From Catellatospora citrea (GTDB lineage: Bacteria > Actinomycetota > Actinomycetes > Mycobacteriales > Micromonosporaceae), in contig NZ_RAPR01000001.1 in NCBI RefSeq assembly GCF_003610235.1, forward strand, positions 5,580,001-5,644,000: a stretch of 64,000 bases of DNA. The letters are read 5' to 3'. Both the position numbers and the translations under genes were made by a program. The notes under the pieces were generated by a model. It saw nothing but the letters and a program-made list of their open reading frames with translations, had not been told where the DNA came from and did no database searches. Below, piece after piece: positions 1-8,170 of this stretch; the first letter of the stretch is position 1, and every line of letters starts with the position of its first letter.

Positions 1-396
1 GACGACTACCTGCCCAAACCGTTCGCCTTCGACGAGCTGGTGGCGCGGGTGCAGGCGCTGGGCCGCCGAGCCACCCCGGTCACCCCGCCCGTGCTGCGCG
101 CCGGCGATCTCGAACTCGATCCCGCCAAGCGCTCGGTGACCCGGGGCGGTGTGCTGATCGACCTGACCAACAAGGAGTTCGGCGTGCTGGAGGAGCTGCT
201 GCGGGCCCGCGGCGGCGTGGTCTCCACCGAGGAACTGCTGGAGCGGGTCTGGGACGCCAACACGGACCCGTTCACGACCATAGTGCGGGTCACGATGCGC
301 ACGCTGCGCATGAAGATCGGGCAGCCCGCGCTCATCGAGACACTGGTCGGCGCCGGCTACCGCATCCCGTCCGCGGCGCAGGACGGTGCCGCGTGA
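1..396 (+). CDS. OmpR/PhoB-type response regulator, C-terminal part (5' truncated by window edge)
   Basis: The reading frame is open from base 1 and ends in TGA at 394-396. The visible 131 residues begin with the end of a receiver domain (DDYLPKPFAF, with the conserved Lys-Pro). A linker follows, then a complete winged-helix DNA-binding domain ending in LIETLVGAGYRIP, the usual OmpR-family end. The phospho-acceptor Asp lies outside the window. The GTG start of the next gene overlaps the stop by four bases, so regulator and kinase are translationally coupled. It is a close paralogue of the shortened regulator at 61909-62331 and shows what that gene has lost. Confidence 0.95.
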   Translation, partial: DDYLPKPFAFDELVARVQALGRRATPVTPPVLRAGDLELDPAKRSVTRGGVLIDLTNKEFGVLEELLRARGGVVSTEELLERVWDANTDPFTTIVRVTMRTLRMKIGQPALIETLVGAGYRIPSAAQDGAA

Positions 397-1553
397 TCGC
401 ACGACCCGTGCGGGTGTCCCGCCGCGGGCTGCGGCCCACCCTGCGCCTGCGGCTCACCCTGCTCAACGGGGTGCTGCTGGTCGGCGCGGGCATCCTGGTG
501 ATGCTGGTCGCCTGGCTGGTGGTGAACGCGGTGCTGCATCCCGCCGACGAGCTGGCCGAGGGCACCATGGTCCGCCTCGCCGACGGCCAGCAGCTGGACG
601 CGCGCCAGTGGCAGGAGTCGGTGCTGTCCGCCGCGCAGACCGAGCTGACCGTCAAGGGCATCGTCGCCGTGCTGGCCATCAGCGTGGTCGGCATCCTCGG
701 GGCGTACGCCGTGGTCGGCCGCGCGCTGCGCCCGCTGCACCACGTCACCGCGACCGCCCGCAAGCTCGGCGGGGAGACCCTCGACCAGCGCATCCGCTAC
801 ACCGGCGCGGACGACGAGGTGGCCGAGCTGGCCGACACCTTCGACGCGATGCTCGACCGGCTCGGCGCGGCCTTCACCGCGCAGCAGCGGTTCGTCGCCA
901 ACGCCTCGCACGAGCTGCGCACCCCGCTGGCGGTGATGCGCACCGAGATCGACGTGACGCTGTCCGACCCCGCGGTCGACACCGCCGAGCTGCGGCGCAT
1001 GGCGACCGTGGTGCGCGACGCGTCCGAACGCGCCAACGCCCTGGTCGACGCGCTGCTCATGCTGGCCCGCAGCGAGGGCCGCACCGGCCTGCGCAACGAG
1101 CCGGTCGACCTCGGCGCGGGCGTGCTGGGCGCGCTGTCGGCGATGGAGCACGAGGTGCGCCGCACCAGGCTCGCGGTGGACACCCAACTGCACCCGGCGC
1201 CGGTCATCGGCGATCCGAGCCTGCTGGACCGGCTGGCGGGCAACCTCATCGAGAACGCGGTCCGCTACAACCACCTGGGCGGGCAGATCTGGGTGGAGAG
1301 CCGCCACGACGGCGAGTACGCCCGGCTGATGGTCGGCAACACCGGGTTCAAGGTCGACCAGGCCGACGTGCCCGGCCTGTTCGAGCCGTTCCGCCGCGGC
1401 GGACGCGAGCGCACCGGCGCGCGGGGCTCCGGCCTGGGCCTGTCCATCGTGCGCGCGGTGTGCGTGGCGCACGGCGGCACGGTCGGCGCGGTGGCACTGC
1501 CCGGTGGAGGTATGGAGGTCACCATCGCGCTACCCCTAGCATCGGAGAGATGA
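393..1553 (+). CDS. Sensor histidine kinase, HAMP type
   Basis: This 386-residue protein autophosphorylates and passes phosphate to the regulator encoded just upstream. Two membrane helices (about residues 22-48 and 88-108) enclose a short extracytoplasmic loop. A HAMP linker (about 109-165), the HisKA motif NASHELRTPL with phospho-acceptor His173, an N-box (ENAVRYN) and a G-box (GSGLGLSIV) follow. The small sensor loop contains no recognisable ligand domain. The start is GTG, inside the regulator's stop codon. The kinase at 60752-61912 is a paralogue with the phospho-acceptor at the same residue number. The signal sensed is unknown. Confidence 0.96.
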   Translation: MIARPVRVSRRGLRPTLRLRLTLLNGVLLVGAGILVMLVAWLVVNAVLHPADELAEGTMVRLADGQQLDARQWQESVLSAAQTELTVKGIVAVLAISVVGILGAYAVVGRALRPLHHVTATARKLGGETLDQRIRYTGADDEVAELADTFDAMLDRLGAAFTAQQRFVANASHELRTPLAVMRTEIDVTLSDPAVDTAELRRMATVVRDASERANALVDALLMLARSEGRTGLRNEPVDLGAGVLGALSAMEHEVRRTRLAVDTQLHPAPVIGDPSLLDRLAGNLIENAVRYNHLGGQIWVESRHDGEYARLMVGNTGFKVDQADVPGLFEPFRRGGRERTGARGSGLGLSIVRAVCVAHGGTVGAVALPGGGMEVTIALPLASER

Positions 1554-1939
1554 CCTCCCTGATCCGGCATCTGACCGTGGACTGCACCGATCCCTACACG
1601 CTGGCGGGCTTCTGGAGCGAGGTCACCGGCTACCCCCGCGACCCCGACGACAAGCCCGAGGATCCGGCCGCGCTGCTGATGTCGCCCGACGACGGGCCAG
1701 GGTTGCTCTTCATCGCCGTGCCCGAGGGCAAGGCCGTCAAGAACCGGGTGCACTTCGACCTGCAGCCGACCGACCGCAGCCGCGACGAGGAGATCGAGCG
1801 GCTGCTCGCCGTCGGCGCGACGCTGGTCGACGACCTGCGCAACCCGGACGGCACCGGCTGGGCGGTCATGGCCGACCCCGAGGGCAACGAGTTCTGCGTC
1901 GAACGCTCCGCCGCCGAACGCGCCACCGCCGCCGTATGA
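1550..1939 (+). CDS. VOC-superfamily (glyoxalase-like) protein
   Basis: This 129-residue protein begins MTSLIRHLTVDC at an ATG overlapping the kinase stop (ATGA). It has the single-domain beta-alpha-beta-beta-beta pattern of vicinal-oxygen-chelate proteins, with RVHFDLQ in the middle and DPEGNEFCVE at the end. The His of VHFDL and the final Glu are the usual metal-ligand positions, so it may bind a metal. Many actinobacterial relatives have no known substrate and none can be inferred here. The coupling to the two-component genes may be incidental. Confidence 0.88.
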   Translation: MTSLIRHLTVDCTDPYTLAGFWSEVTGYPRDPDDKPEDPAALLMSPDDGPGLLFIAVPEGKAVKNRVHFDLQPTDRSRDEEIERLLAVGATLVDDLRNPDGTGWAVMADPEGNEFCVERSAAERATAAV

Positions 1940-2118
1940 CGGTGGAACGGCTACTGGCCTCGCTGAAGGAGACGGCGGAGATCCCGATCATCGCCGATCC
2001 CGAGGAGCACTACCGGTCTGCCCAACCATGGTCGGCGGGTCCGCTGGAGCGGCAGAATGTCCGCGAACCCGCCCCTGAAACGACGATGATCGCCGTTTCG
2101 GGTCAGGAAACCGAGTAG
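1936..2118 (+). CDS. Small ORF of unknown function, possibly a gene remnant
   Basis: A 60-codon frame starts at an ATG overlapping the stop of the preceding VOC gene (ATGA), which would fit translational coupling. The first 35 codons have normal high-GC3 use. The last third (from about ETTMIAVSGQ) is read out of the left arm of the long inverted repeat at 2085-2151, so the natural end of this gene may have been replaced by the repeat. No family is recognised. It could also be non-coding. Confidence 0.35.
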   Translation: MTVERLLASLKETAEIPIIADPEEHYRSAQPWSAGPLERQNVREPAPETTMIAVSGQETE

Positions 2119-2151
2119 AACCCGTGTTTCCGACCCGAAACGGCGATCATC
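2085..2151. repeat. Long hairpin, member of the 'GATCGCCGTTTC' palindrome family
   Basis: Perfect 20-bp arms (2085-2104, GATGATCGCCGTTTCGGGTC, and 2132-2151) are followed, after a one-base bulge, by six more pairs (GGAAAC/GTTTCC), leaving a 14-base loop. The element sits between the convergent small ORF and fadB stop, so it may act as a bidirectional terminator. No U-tract follows. Related copies lie at 14256-14322 and 31800-31866. Confidence 0.85.
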
Positions 2152-2179
2152 AAACAGTCGCGCCGCAGCCGCGTCCGTT

Positions 2180-4207
2180 TTAGGCGAAGCGTCGGCCGGT
2201 GACGGACTGGGAAACGCCGGCGCGGTCCAGGTATGGCGTGATGCCGCCCAGGTGGAACGGCCAGCCCGCGCCGAGGATCATGCACAGGTCGATGTCGGCG
2301 GCCTCGGCCACGACACCCTCGTCCAGCATCAGCCGGATCTCCTGCGCCAGCGCGGCCAGCGCCTTCTCACGGACCTGCTCACCGGTCAGCGGCGCGTCGC
2401 CCTGCACCAGCAGCGCCTCCACCTCCGGGTTGAGCCGGTCGTCGACCAGCAGCGGCAGGCCCGACTTGGCGATCGCGGCCAGGTTGGGGCTGGCCGAGAA
2501 GCGGTCCGGGAACGCCCCGTGCAGCGTGCCGCCCACGTGCGCGGCCACCGCCGGACCGACGAGGGCCAGCAGCGCCATCGGGCGCATCGGCAGGCCCAGC
2601 GGGTCCAGCGCCCGGTCGGCGGTCTTGAGCGGGGTGCCCGCGTCGACGGCGTTCCAGATCTCGCCCAGGAAGCGGGTCAGGATCCGGTTCACCACGAACG
2701 CCGGCGCGTCCTTGACCAGCACGCAGCTCTTCTTCAGCTGCCTGCCGACGGCGAACGCGGTGGCCAGCGTGGCGTCGTCGGTCGCCTCGCCGCGCACGAT
2801 CTCCAGCAGCGGCATCATCGCGACCGGGTTGAAGAAGTGGAAGCCCACCACCCGCTCCGGGTGCGCCAGGTCGGCGGCCATCGCGGTGACCGACAGCGAG
2901 GAGGTGTTGGTGGCCAGCACCGTCTCCGGCTTGACGATCTGCTCCAGCTCGGCCCAGACCGCCTTCTTGACCGACAGCTCCTCGAACACGGCCTCGATGA
3001 CGAGGTCGGCGTCGGCGAAGACGGCCTTGTCGACCGAGCCGCTGACCAGGCCGCGCAGCTTGGCGGCGGTGCCCACGGACATGCGGCCCTTGCCCACGGC
3101 CTTGTCGATCTCGGCGTGCACGTAGCCCACGCCCTTGTCGACCCGGGCCTGGTCGAGGTCGGTCAGCACGACCGGCACCTCAAGGCGCTTGGCGAACAGC
3201 AGGGCCAGCTGCGAGGCCATCAGGCCCGCGCCGACGACGCCGATCTTGGTGATCTTGCGGGCGAGGGACTTGTCCGGCGCGCCCGCGGGGCGCTTGGCCC
3301 GGCGCTGCACCAGATCGAAGGCGTACAGGCCGCTGCGCAGCTCGGGCGTGACGGCGAGGTCGGCCAGGGCCTGGATCTCGGTCTCGATGCCCTCGGCGGT
3401 GATGCCGTTCTTGGCCAGCGCCAGCAGGTCCAGTGCCTTCGAGGCGGCCGGCACCGCGCCGTGCAGGCGCTTGTCCAGCTCGCCGCGGGCGAAGCCGACG
3501 ACCGCGTCCCACATCTCGGAGCGGTCGACCTCGGCCCGGTTCACCGTGACGGTGCCGTTGACGACGCCGGCGGCCCACTCCAGCGAGCGCTCCAGGAAGT
3601 CGGCCGGCTCCAGCAGGGCGTCGGCGACGCCCATCTCGAAGGCCTGCTTCGGCTTCAGCATCTTGTTCATCATCAGCGGGTTCTGCACCACGACCTGCGC
3701 CGCCGGCACGATGCCGATCAGGTTCGGCAGCACCTGCGAGCCACCCCAGCCGGGGATGAGGCCCAGCGAGACCTCGGGCAGGGCCAGCGCCGCCGCACCC
3801 GAGGACAGGGTCCGGTAGTGGCAGTGCAGCGCCACCTCCAGGCCGCCGCCCATCGCCGCGCCGTTGACGAAGGCGAACGTGGGCACGGTGCTCTCGCGCA
3901 GCTTCGCGAAGGTGGCGTGGCCCAGCCGTCCGATCTCGACGACCTGCTCGCGCGAGGTCATCGCGGAGAAGCCGGTGAGGTCCGCGCCGACGCAGAAGAT
4001 GTACGGCTTGCCGGTGACCGCGATGAACGACGGGTTCGCGGCGTGCGCCTCGTCGATCGCCTGGGACAGCGAGGTCAGGCCGCCGGGGCCGAACGTGTTC
4101 GGCTTGGTGTGGTCCAGGCCGTTGTCCAGGGTGATCAGCGCGGCGGGCCGGTCCAGCCCGGGTACGGCGACGAGCCGCAGCTTGGCGTGGGTGACGATCT
4201 CGCTCAC
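2180..4207 (-). CDS. fadB: Fatty-acid oxidation complex alpha subunit (enoyl-CoA hydratase / 3-hydroxyacyl-CoA dehydrogenase)
   Basis: This 675-residue bifunctional enzyme hydrates enoyl-CoA and oxidises the 3-hydroxyacyl-CoA with NAD+. The N-terminal crotonase half carries the oxyanion-hole segment AAMGGGLEVALH and the second catalytic-Glu region LPEVSLGLIPG. The C-terminal dehydrogenase half begins at the Rossmann motif KIGVVGAGLMASQLA and includes VGFHFFNPV, with the catalytic His, and VKDAPAFVVNR. The start is GTG at 4207-4205, sharing GTGA with the thiolase stop. The frame stays open far upstream of this codon, but that part is only antisense-type shadow of fadA. It forms an operon with fadA. 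Confidence 0.96.
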   Translation of the reverse strand: MSEIVTHAKLRLVAVPGLDRPAALITLDNGLDHTKPNTFGPGGLTSLSQAIDEAHAANPSFIAVTGKPYIFCVGADLTGFSAMTSREQVVEIGRLGHATFAKLRESTVPTFAFVNGAAMGGGLEVALHCHYRTLSSGAAALALPEVSLGLIPGWGGSQVLPNLIGIVPAAQVVVQNPLMMNKMLKPKQAFEMGVADALLEPADFLERSLEWAAGVVNGTVTVNRAEVDRSEMWDAVVGFARGELDKRLHGAVPAASKALDLLALAKNGITAEGIETEIQALADLAVTPELRSGLYAFDLVQRRAKRPAGAPDKSLARKITKIGVVGAGLMASQLALLFAKRLEVPVVLTDLDQARVDKGVGYVHAEIDKAVGKGRMSVGTAAKLRGLVSGSVDKAVFADADLVIEAVFEELSVKKAVWAELEQIVKPETVLATNTSSLSVTAMAADLAHPERVVGFHFFNPVAMMPLLEIVRGEATDDATLATAFAVGRQLKKSCVLVKDAPAFVVNRILTRFLGEIWNAVDAGTPLKTADRALDPLGLPMRPMALLALVGPAVAAHVGGTLHGAFPDRFSASPNLAAIAKSGLPLLVDDRLNPEVEALLVQGDAPLTGEQVREKALAALAQEIRLMLDEGVVAEAADIDLCMILGAGWPFHLGGITPYLDRAGVSQSVTGRRFA

Positions 4208-5400
4208 TTCGCACCTTCCCAGTTCGGGTTCTCCCAGATAACGGTGCCGCCCATGCCGATGCCGATGCACATGGCGGTCAGGCCGTAGCGCACCTCGGGG
4301 TGCTCGGCGAACTGGCGTGCCAGCTGGGTCATCAGCCGTACGCCGGAGGAGGCCAGCGGGTGGCCCACGGCGATCGCGCCGCCCCACGGGTTGACCCGCG
4401 GGTCGTCGTCGGCGATGCCGAAGTGGTCGAGGAACGCCAGCACCTGCACCGCGAACGCCTCGTTCAGCTCGAACAGGCCGATGTCGTCGATGGTCAGCCC
4501 GCCCAGGCGCAGCGCGCGCTCGGTCGACGGGATCGGGCCGACGCCCATCACCTCGGGCTCCACGCCCACGAAGCCGTACGAGACCAGCCGCATCGCGATG
4601 GGCAGGCCCAGCTCGCGCGCGGTGTCCTCGGCGGCCAGCAGGCAGCTCGTGGCGCCGTCGTTGAGGCCGGCCGCGTTGCCCGCGGTGACCTTGCCGTGCG
4701 GGCGGAACGGGGTCTTCAGCCCGGCCAGCTTCTCCAGCGTGGTCTCGCGCGGCGCCTCGTCGGCGGTGGCCAGGCCCCAGCCGGTCTCCGGGTCGCGGGT
4801 GGCCACGGTGACCAGGTCGCCCTGCAGCTTGCCGGCGGCGTACGCGGCGGCGGTCTTCTGCTGGCTGGCCAGGCCGAACGCGTCGGCCCGCTGCTTGGTG
4901 AGGTGGGGGAGCCGGTCGTGCAGGTTCTCCGCGGTCGCGCCCATGACCAGCGCGGACGGGTCCACGATCTTCTCGGCCAGGAAGCGCGGGTTCGGGTCGA
5001 CGCCCTCGCCCATCGGGTGGCGGCCCATGTGCTCGACCCCGCCCGCGATCGCGACGTCGTACGCGCCGACGGCGATGCCGGAGGCGACGGTCGTGACGGC
5101 CGTCATCGCGCCCGCGCACATGCGGTCGATCGCGTACCCGGGCACGGTCTTGGGCAGGCCGGCCAGCAGGGCGGCGGTGCGGCCGATGGTCAGGCCCTGG
5201 TCGCCGATCTGGGTGGTGGCGGCGATGGCCACCTCGTCGACGCGCTCCGGCGGCAGCTGCGGGTTGCGGCGCAGCAGCTCGCGGATACAGCGCACGACGA
5301 GATCGTCGGCGCGGGTGTTCGCGTAGATGCCTCCGTTCGCCTTGCCGAACGGGGTGCGCACGCCGTCGACGAAGACGACGTCGCGGACTTCACGGGGCAC
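4204..5400 (-). CDS. fadA: Acetyl-CoA C-acyltransferase (3-ketoacyl-CoA thiolase)
   Basis: This 398-residue thiolase cleaves 3-ketoacyl-CoA, the last step of beta-oxidation. It begins MPREVRDVVFVDGVRTPFG. The acyl-accepting Cys lies in IDRMCAGAM, the catalytic His in GHPLASSG, and the second Cys in MCIGIGMGGT, so all three active-site residues are present. The GTG start at 5400-5398 follows a strong AAGGAGG six bases away. It overlaps fadB by four bases, as usual for the FadA-FadB complex. The palindrome at 5439-5450 is its likely operator. Confidence 0.97.
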   Translation of the reverse strand: MPREVRDVVFVDGVRTPFGKANGGIYANTRADDLVVRCIRELLRRNPQLPPERVDEVAIAATTQIGDQGLTIGRTAALLAGLPKTVPGYAIDRMCAGAMTAVTTVASGIAVGAYDVAIAGGVEHMGRHPMGEGVDPNPRFLAEKIVDPSALVMGATAENLHDRLPHLTKQRADAFGLASQQKTAAAYAAGKLQGDLVTVATRDPETGWGLATADEAPRETTLEKLAGLKTPFRPHGKVTAGNAAGLNDGATSCLLAAEDTARELGLPIAMRLVSYGFVGVEPEVMGVGPIPSTERALRLGGLTIDDIGLFELNEAFAVQVLAFLDHFGIADDDPRVNPWGGAIAVGHPLASSGVRLMTQLARQFAEHPEVRYGLTAMCIGIGMGGTVIWENPNWEGAK

Positions 5401-5438
5401 GGTCTGCCTCCTTGCAGTTAGGGAGCTGCCCCGGATGC

Positions 5439-5450
5439 TACTCGCGAGTA
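5439..5450. promoter_or_regulatory. Perfect 12-bp palindrome TACTCGCGAGTA, likely fadAB operator
   Basis: TACTCGCGAGTA is self-complementary and lies 39 bases upstream of the fadA start. TetR-family regulators of actinobacterial fatty-acid degradation bind sites of this shape (TTACTnGCGAGTAA-like, recalled from the family). No TetR gene sits next to it, so the regulator would be encoded elsewhere. Confidence 0.7.
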
Positions 5451-5505
5451 ACTAGTCCGGTGAAGGGAACCGCTGTGGCTTGACTCACAACCGGGCGCGG
5501 CCGGC

Positions 5506-6873
5506 TCAGGCGGGCGCGCCGTCCGGCGTCGGGTCCGGCCCGGACGGTTCCGGGGCCGAACTGTCCGGCTCGGGCTCGGGCTCGGCCGGGACGGCGACCA
5601 GCGCGTGCGCCAGCTCCTCGGCCAGCAGCCCGCACTGCCACTGCCGGGCCCCGAGGTCGCTGAGCACCGTGGTGACCGTGGCCGGGTCGGGGTCGGCGGG
5701 CGGCTCCCAGGCCAGCCGGCGGATGAACTCCGGGGTGATCAGGTTCTCCGGCGGCAGGTGGTACTGCTCGGCGGTCTTGGTGACCACCTCGCGGCAGCGG
5801 GCCAGCCGCGCGGCGGCCTCCGGGTCCTTGTCCGCCCAGCGGTGCGGCGGTGGCGGCCCCTCGAACACCGGGGTGGTGGGCAGGGCGTCGTCGGGCAGGG
5901 CGCGGGCCTCGTCCAGCGCCTCCAGCCAGGTCGGCGCCAGCCGGCGCACCGACCGGCCGCCGAACCCCGGCAGCAGCAGCAGCTCGCGTTCGGTCTTGGG
6001 GTTCATCTCGGCCGCCGCGACGATCGCGGCGTCGGGCAGCACCCGGCCGGGCGCGGTGTCGCGGCGGATCGCGATGGTGTCCCGGGCGTACCACAGCGCG
6101 CGCACCCGCGACTGGGCGCGCGCCCCGCGCACCCGGTGCATGCCGGAGGTGCGCCGCCACGGGTCGGTCCGCTGCTTGGGCGGGCGGGCGCCGCCGGCGA
6201 CCAGCGCGGCGAACTCCTGCGCGGCCCAGGCGGACTTGCCCTGGCGGTCGAGCTCCTCGGCGAGCGCGTCGCGCAGCTCCACCAGCAGCTCCACATCCAG
6301 CGCCGCGTAGGTCAGCCAGTCATGGGGAAGTGGACGGGTGGACCAGTCCGCCGCGGAGTGGTGCTTCTCCAGGGTGCGTCCCAGTAGCTGTTCGGTCAGC
6401 GCGGCCAGGCCGACCCGCTCGAAGTCGGCCAGGCGGGCGGCCAGTTCCGTGTCGAACAACCGGCGCGGCCGCAGGCCCACCTCGGCCAGGCACGGGAGGT
6501 CCTGGCTGGCCGCGTGGAGCACCCACTCGGTGTCGGCCAGCGCCTCGTCCAAGGCGGACAGATCGCCCAGCGGCACCGGATCGATGAGCGCGGTGCCGGC
6601 ACCCCGGCGCCGCAGCTGGACCAGGTATGCCCGCTGGCTGTAGCGGAAGCCGGAGGCCCGTTCGGCGTCGACGGCGACCGGGCCGGTGCCCGCGGCGAAC
6701 CTGGCCACGACGTCGGCGAACTCCGCCGTGGTGACGACCGGTTCAGGGGTGCCGTCAGCGGGTTCGGTCAGCAGTGTCGGCCCACCGCCGTTCGGTGTCG
6801 CGTCCGGCGCGCCGTCGCCTGTCGGCGTGCGATGGCGGGTCCGACGGCGCAGTGGTGCGTCCTCGTCGGTCAT
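5506..6873 (-). CDS. rnd: Ribonuclease D family 3'-5' exoribonuclease with HRDC domain
   Basis: This 455-residue protein starts at MTDEDAPLRRR. An upstream in-frame ATG adds a poorly conserved extension and was not used. The DEDD exonuclease core is intact: VAVDAERASGFRYS (exo I, Asp and Glu), LHAASQDLPCL (exo II) and YAALDVELLVEL (exo III with Tyr and Asp). An HRDC domain follows, including LLPGFGGRSVRRL. The C-terminal 120 residues are less conserved and end in a Pro/Glu-rich tail. Actinobacterial relatives often lie between fadAB and the heme genes, as here. It likely trims structured RNA in the cytoplasm. Confidence 0.93.
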   Translation of the reverse strand: MTDEDAPLRRRTRHRTPTGDGAPDATPNGGGPTLLTEPADGTPEPVVTTAEFADVVARFAAGTGPVAVDAERASGFRYSQRAYLVQLRRRGAGTALIDPVPLGDLSALDEALADTEWVLHAASQDLPCLAEVGLRPRRLFDTELAARLADFERVGLAALTEQLLGRTLEKHHSAADWSTRPLPHDWLTYAALDVELLVELRDALAEELDRQGKSAWAAQEFAALVAGGARPPKQRTDPWRRTSGMHRVRGARAQSRVRALWYARDTIAIRRDTAPGRVLPDAAIVAAAEMNPKTERELLLLPGFGGRSVRRLAPTWLEALDEARALPDDALPTTPVFEGPPPPHRWADKDPEAAARLARCREVVTKTAEQYHLPPENLITPEFIRRLAWEPPADPDPATVTTVLSDLGARQWQCGLLAEELAHALVAVPAEPEPEPDSSAPEPSGPDPTPDGAPA

Positions 6874-7069
6874 GGTCACACCGTACGGCCAGCCGGTCGG
6901 CGAGGACGGCAGCACCCCGGGTATGGCGCGCCGGTGACGGGTGGGACAGGTGTGACGGACCGGTGAACGGCGTGCGAAGAGGCCCTACAAACGGGGCGAT
7001 GAGAGTCGACCGCACCCAGTATGGTGTGCCAGCCGATCGCACATGATCAGCTGCACGGGGAGGAAGACC

Positions 7070-8122
7070 ATGAGCACGGGCCCACAGCCCGACACGTCGC
7101 AGGGCGCTGCCGCGCCCGCCGTGCCCGCACCGCCGCCCCCGCCGGTGGCACCCGGACCTTACCCGCCCGCCCCGATGGGCCACGGCGTTCCGGCCGGTCA
7201 CCTGCCGGGCCCGTTCCCGCCCGTCCCCGCGGGCCATCCTCAGCAGCCGTGGCCGCCGCCGCAGCCCGTTCCGATGGCGTACGCGCTGCCCCCGCACCCC
7301 GCGCCCGTCGTGCCGCGCCCGCCCGCATCCGGTGGTCGGTGGCGCCGGCTGCTGGGCTTCAACACGGTGCTGGCCGTGCTGCTGGCCCTGCTGATCGGCC
7401 TGGTGGCCTTGCAGAACGTGCGGATCGGGGAGCTGAGCGCGGCGCTGGCGGGCGCCGACCAGCGGCTCACCGAGCTGCAGCAGCAGGACGGCGACCGCCT
7501 GAAGGAGGCCGAGACCCGGCTCGGCGCGCTGGAGAAGGAGGTCGGCGCGACCTTCAACGTGGAGAAGCTCGCCGCGGCCGTGCTGCCCAGCGTCTTCCGC
7601 GTGGAGGCCGGTCGCTCCATCGGCACCGCGTTCGCGGTGGGGCCCAAGGCTGCCGACGGCGGCACCCACCTGTTCACGAACTACCACGTGGTCGAGGAGC
7701 TGTACCAGGACGGCGGCCGCACCGTGAAAATCACGCGTGACGGACAGCGGTTCGATGCGAAGATCGTCGGCGTCAACAAGCTGCGTGATGTGGCCCAGCT
7801 GCACACCACGGCGAAGTTCACCGGCCTCACGGTCGCCAAGACGCCCGCGAAGCCCGGTCAGCAGATCATCGCGGTGGGCGCACCGCTGGGCCTCACCGAC
7901 ACCGTCACCAGCGGCGTCATCAGCGCGATCCGGGAGACCGGCTACGAAGAGGGCCCGATGGTCCAGTTCGACGCCGCGATCAACCCCGGCAACTCCGGCG
8001 GTCCGGTGATCAACGGCCAGCAGCAGGTGGTCGGCATCACCGTCGCCGGATACCTCAACGCCGAAGGCCTCGGCCTGGCGATCCCGATCGCGGACGCCTG
8101 CCGGCTCTTCACCGTCTGCTGA
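7070..8122 (+). CDS. Membrane-anchored trypsin-like serine protease (HtrA-like)
   Basis: This 350-residue protein has a Pro-rich cytoplasmic region (1-90), one membrane helix (93-115), a short coiled coil (about 117-160) and a trypsin-like protease domain outside the membrane. The triad is visible: His206 (TNYHVVEE), Asp240 (LRDVAQ) and Ser309 (NPGNSGGPV). No PDZ domain follows, and the protein ends soon after the protease fold. The ATG at 7070 has an ideal GGGGAGGAAG ribosome site, so it is preferred over 7043. The next gene shares its architecture, suggesting they work together. Confidence 0.9.
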   Translation: MSTGPQPDTSQGAAAPAVPAPPPPPVAPGPYPPAPMGHGVPAGHLPGPFPPVPAGHPQQPWPPPQPVPMAYALPPHPAPVVPRPPASGGRWRRLLGFNTVLAVLLALLIGLVALQNVRIGELSAALAGADQRLTELQQQDGDRLKEAETRLGALEKEVGATFNVEKLAAAVLPSVFRVEAGRSIGTAFAVGPKAADGGTHLFTNYHVVEELYQDGGRTVKITRDGQRFDAKIVGVNKLRDVAQLHTTAKFTGLTVAKTPAKPGQQIIAVGAPLGLTDTVTSGVISAIRETGYEEGPMVQFDAAINPGNSGGPVINGQQQVVGITVAGYLNAEGLGLAIPIADACRLFTVC

Positions 8123-8170
8123 CCGGAACCCTTCGGTTCAGCGCGCACCACCCTCACGGAGGAAACAGTC

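Noticed and set aside
1936..2118. A firm gene after the VOC gene
   Set aside because: Its last third is inside a long hairpin and no family matches, so it is listed only with low confidence.
2180..5119. A 979-codon minus-strand frame merging fadB with a large upstream extension
   Set aside because: The first 300 codons read across the thiolase gene in a shifted frame and are Arg/Gly-rich shadow. The conserved protein starts at GTG 4207, which couples to the fadA stop.
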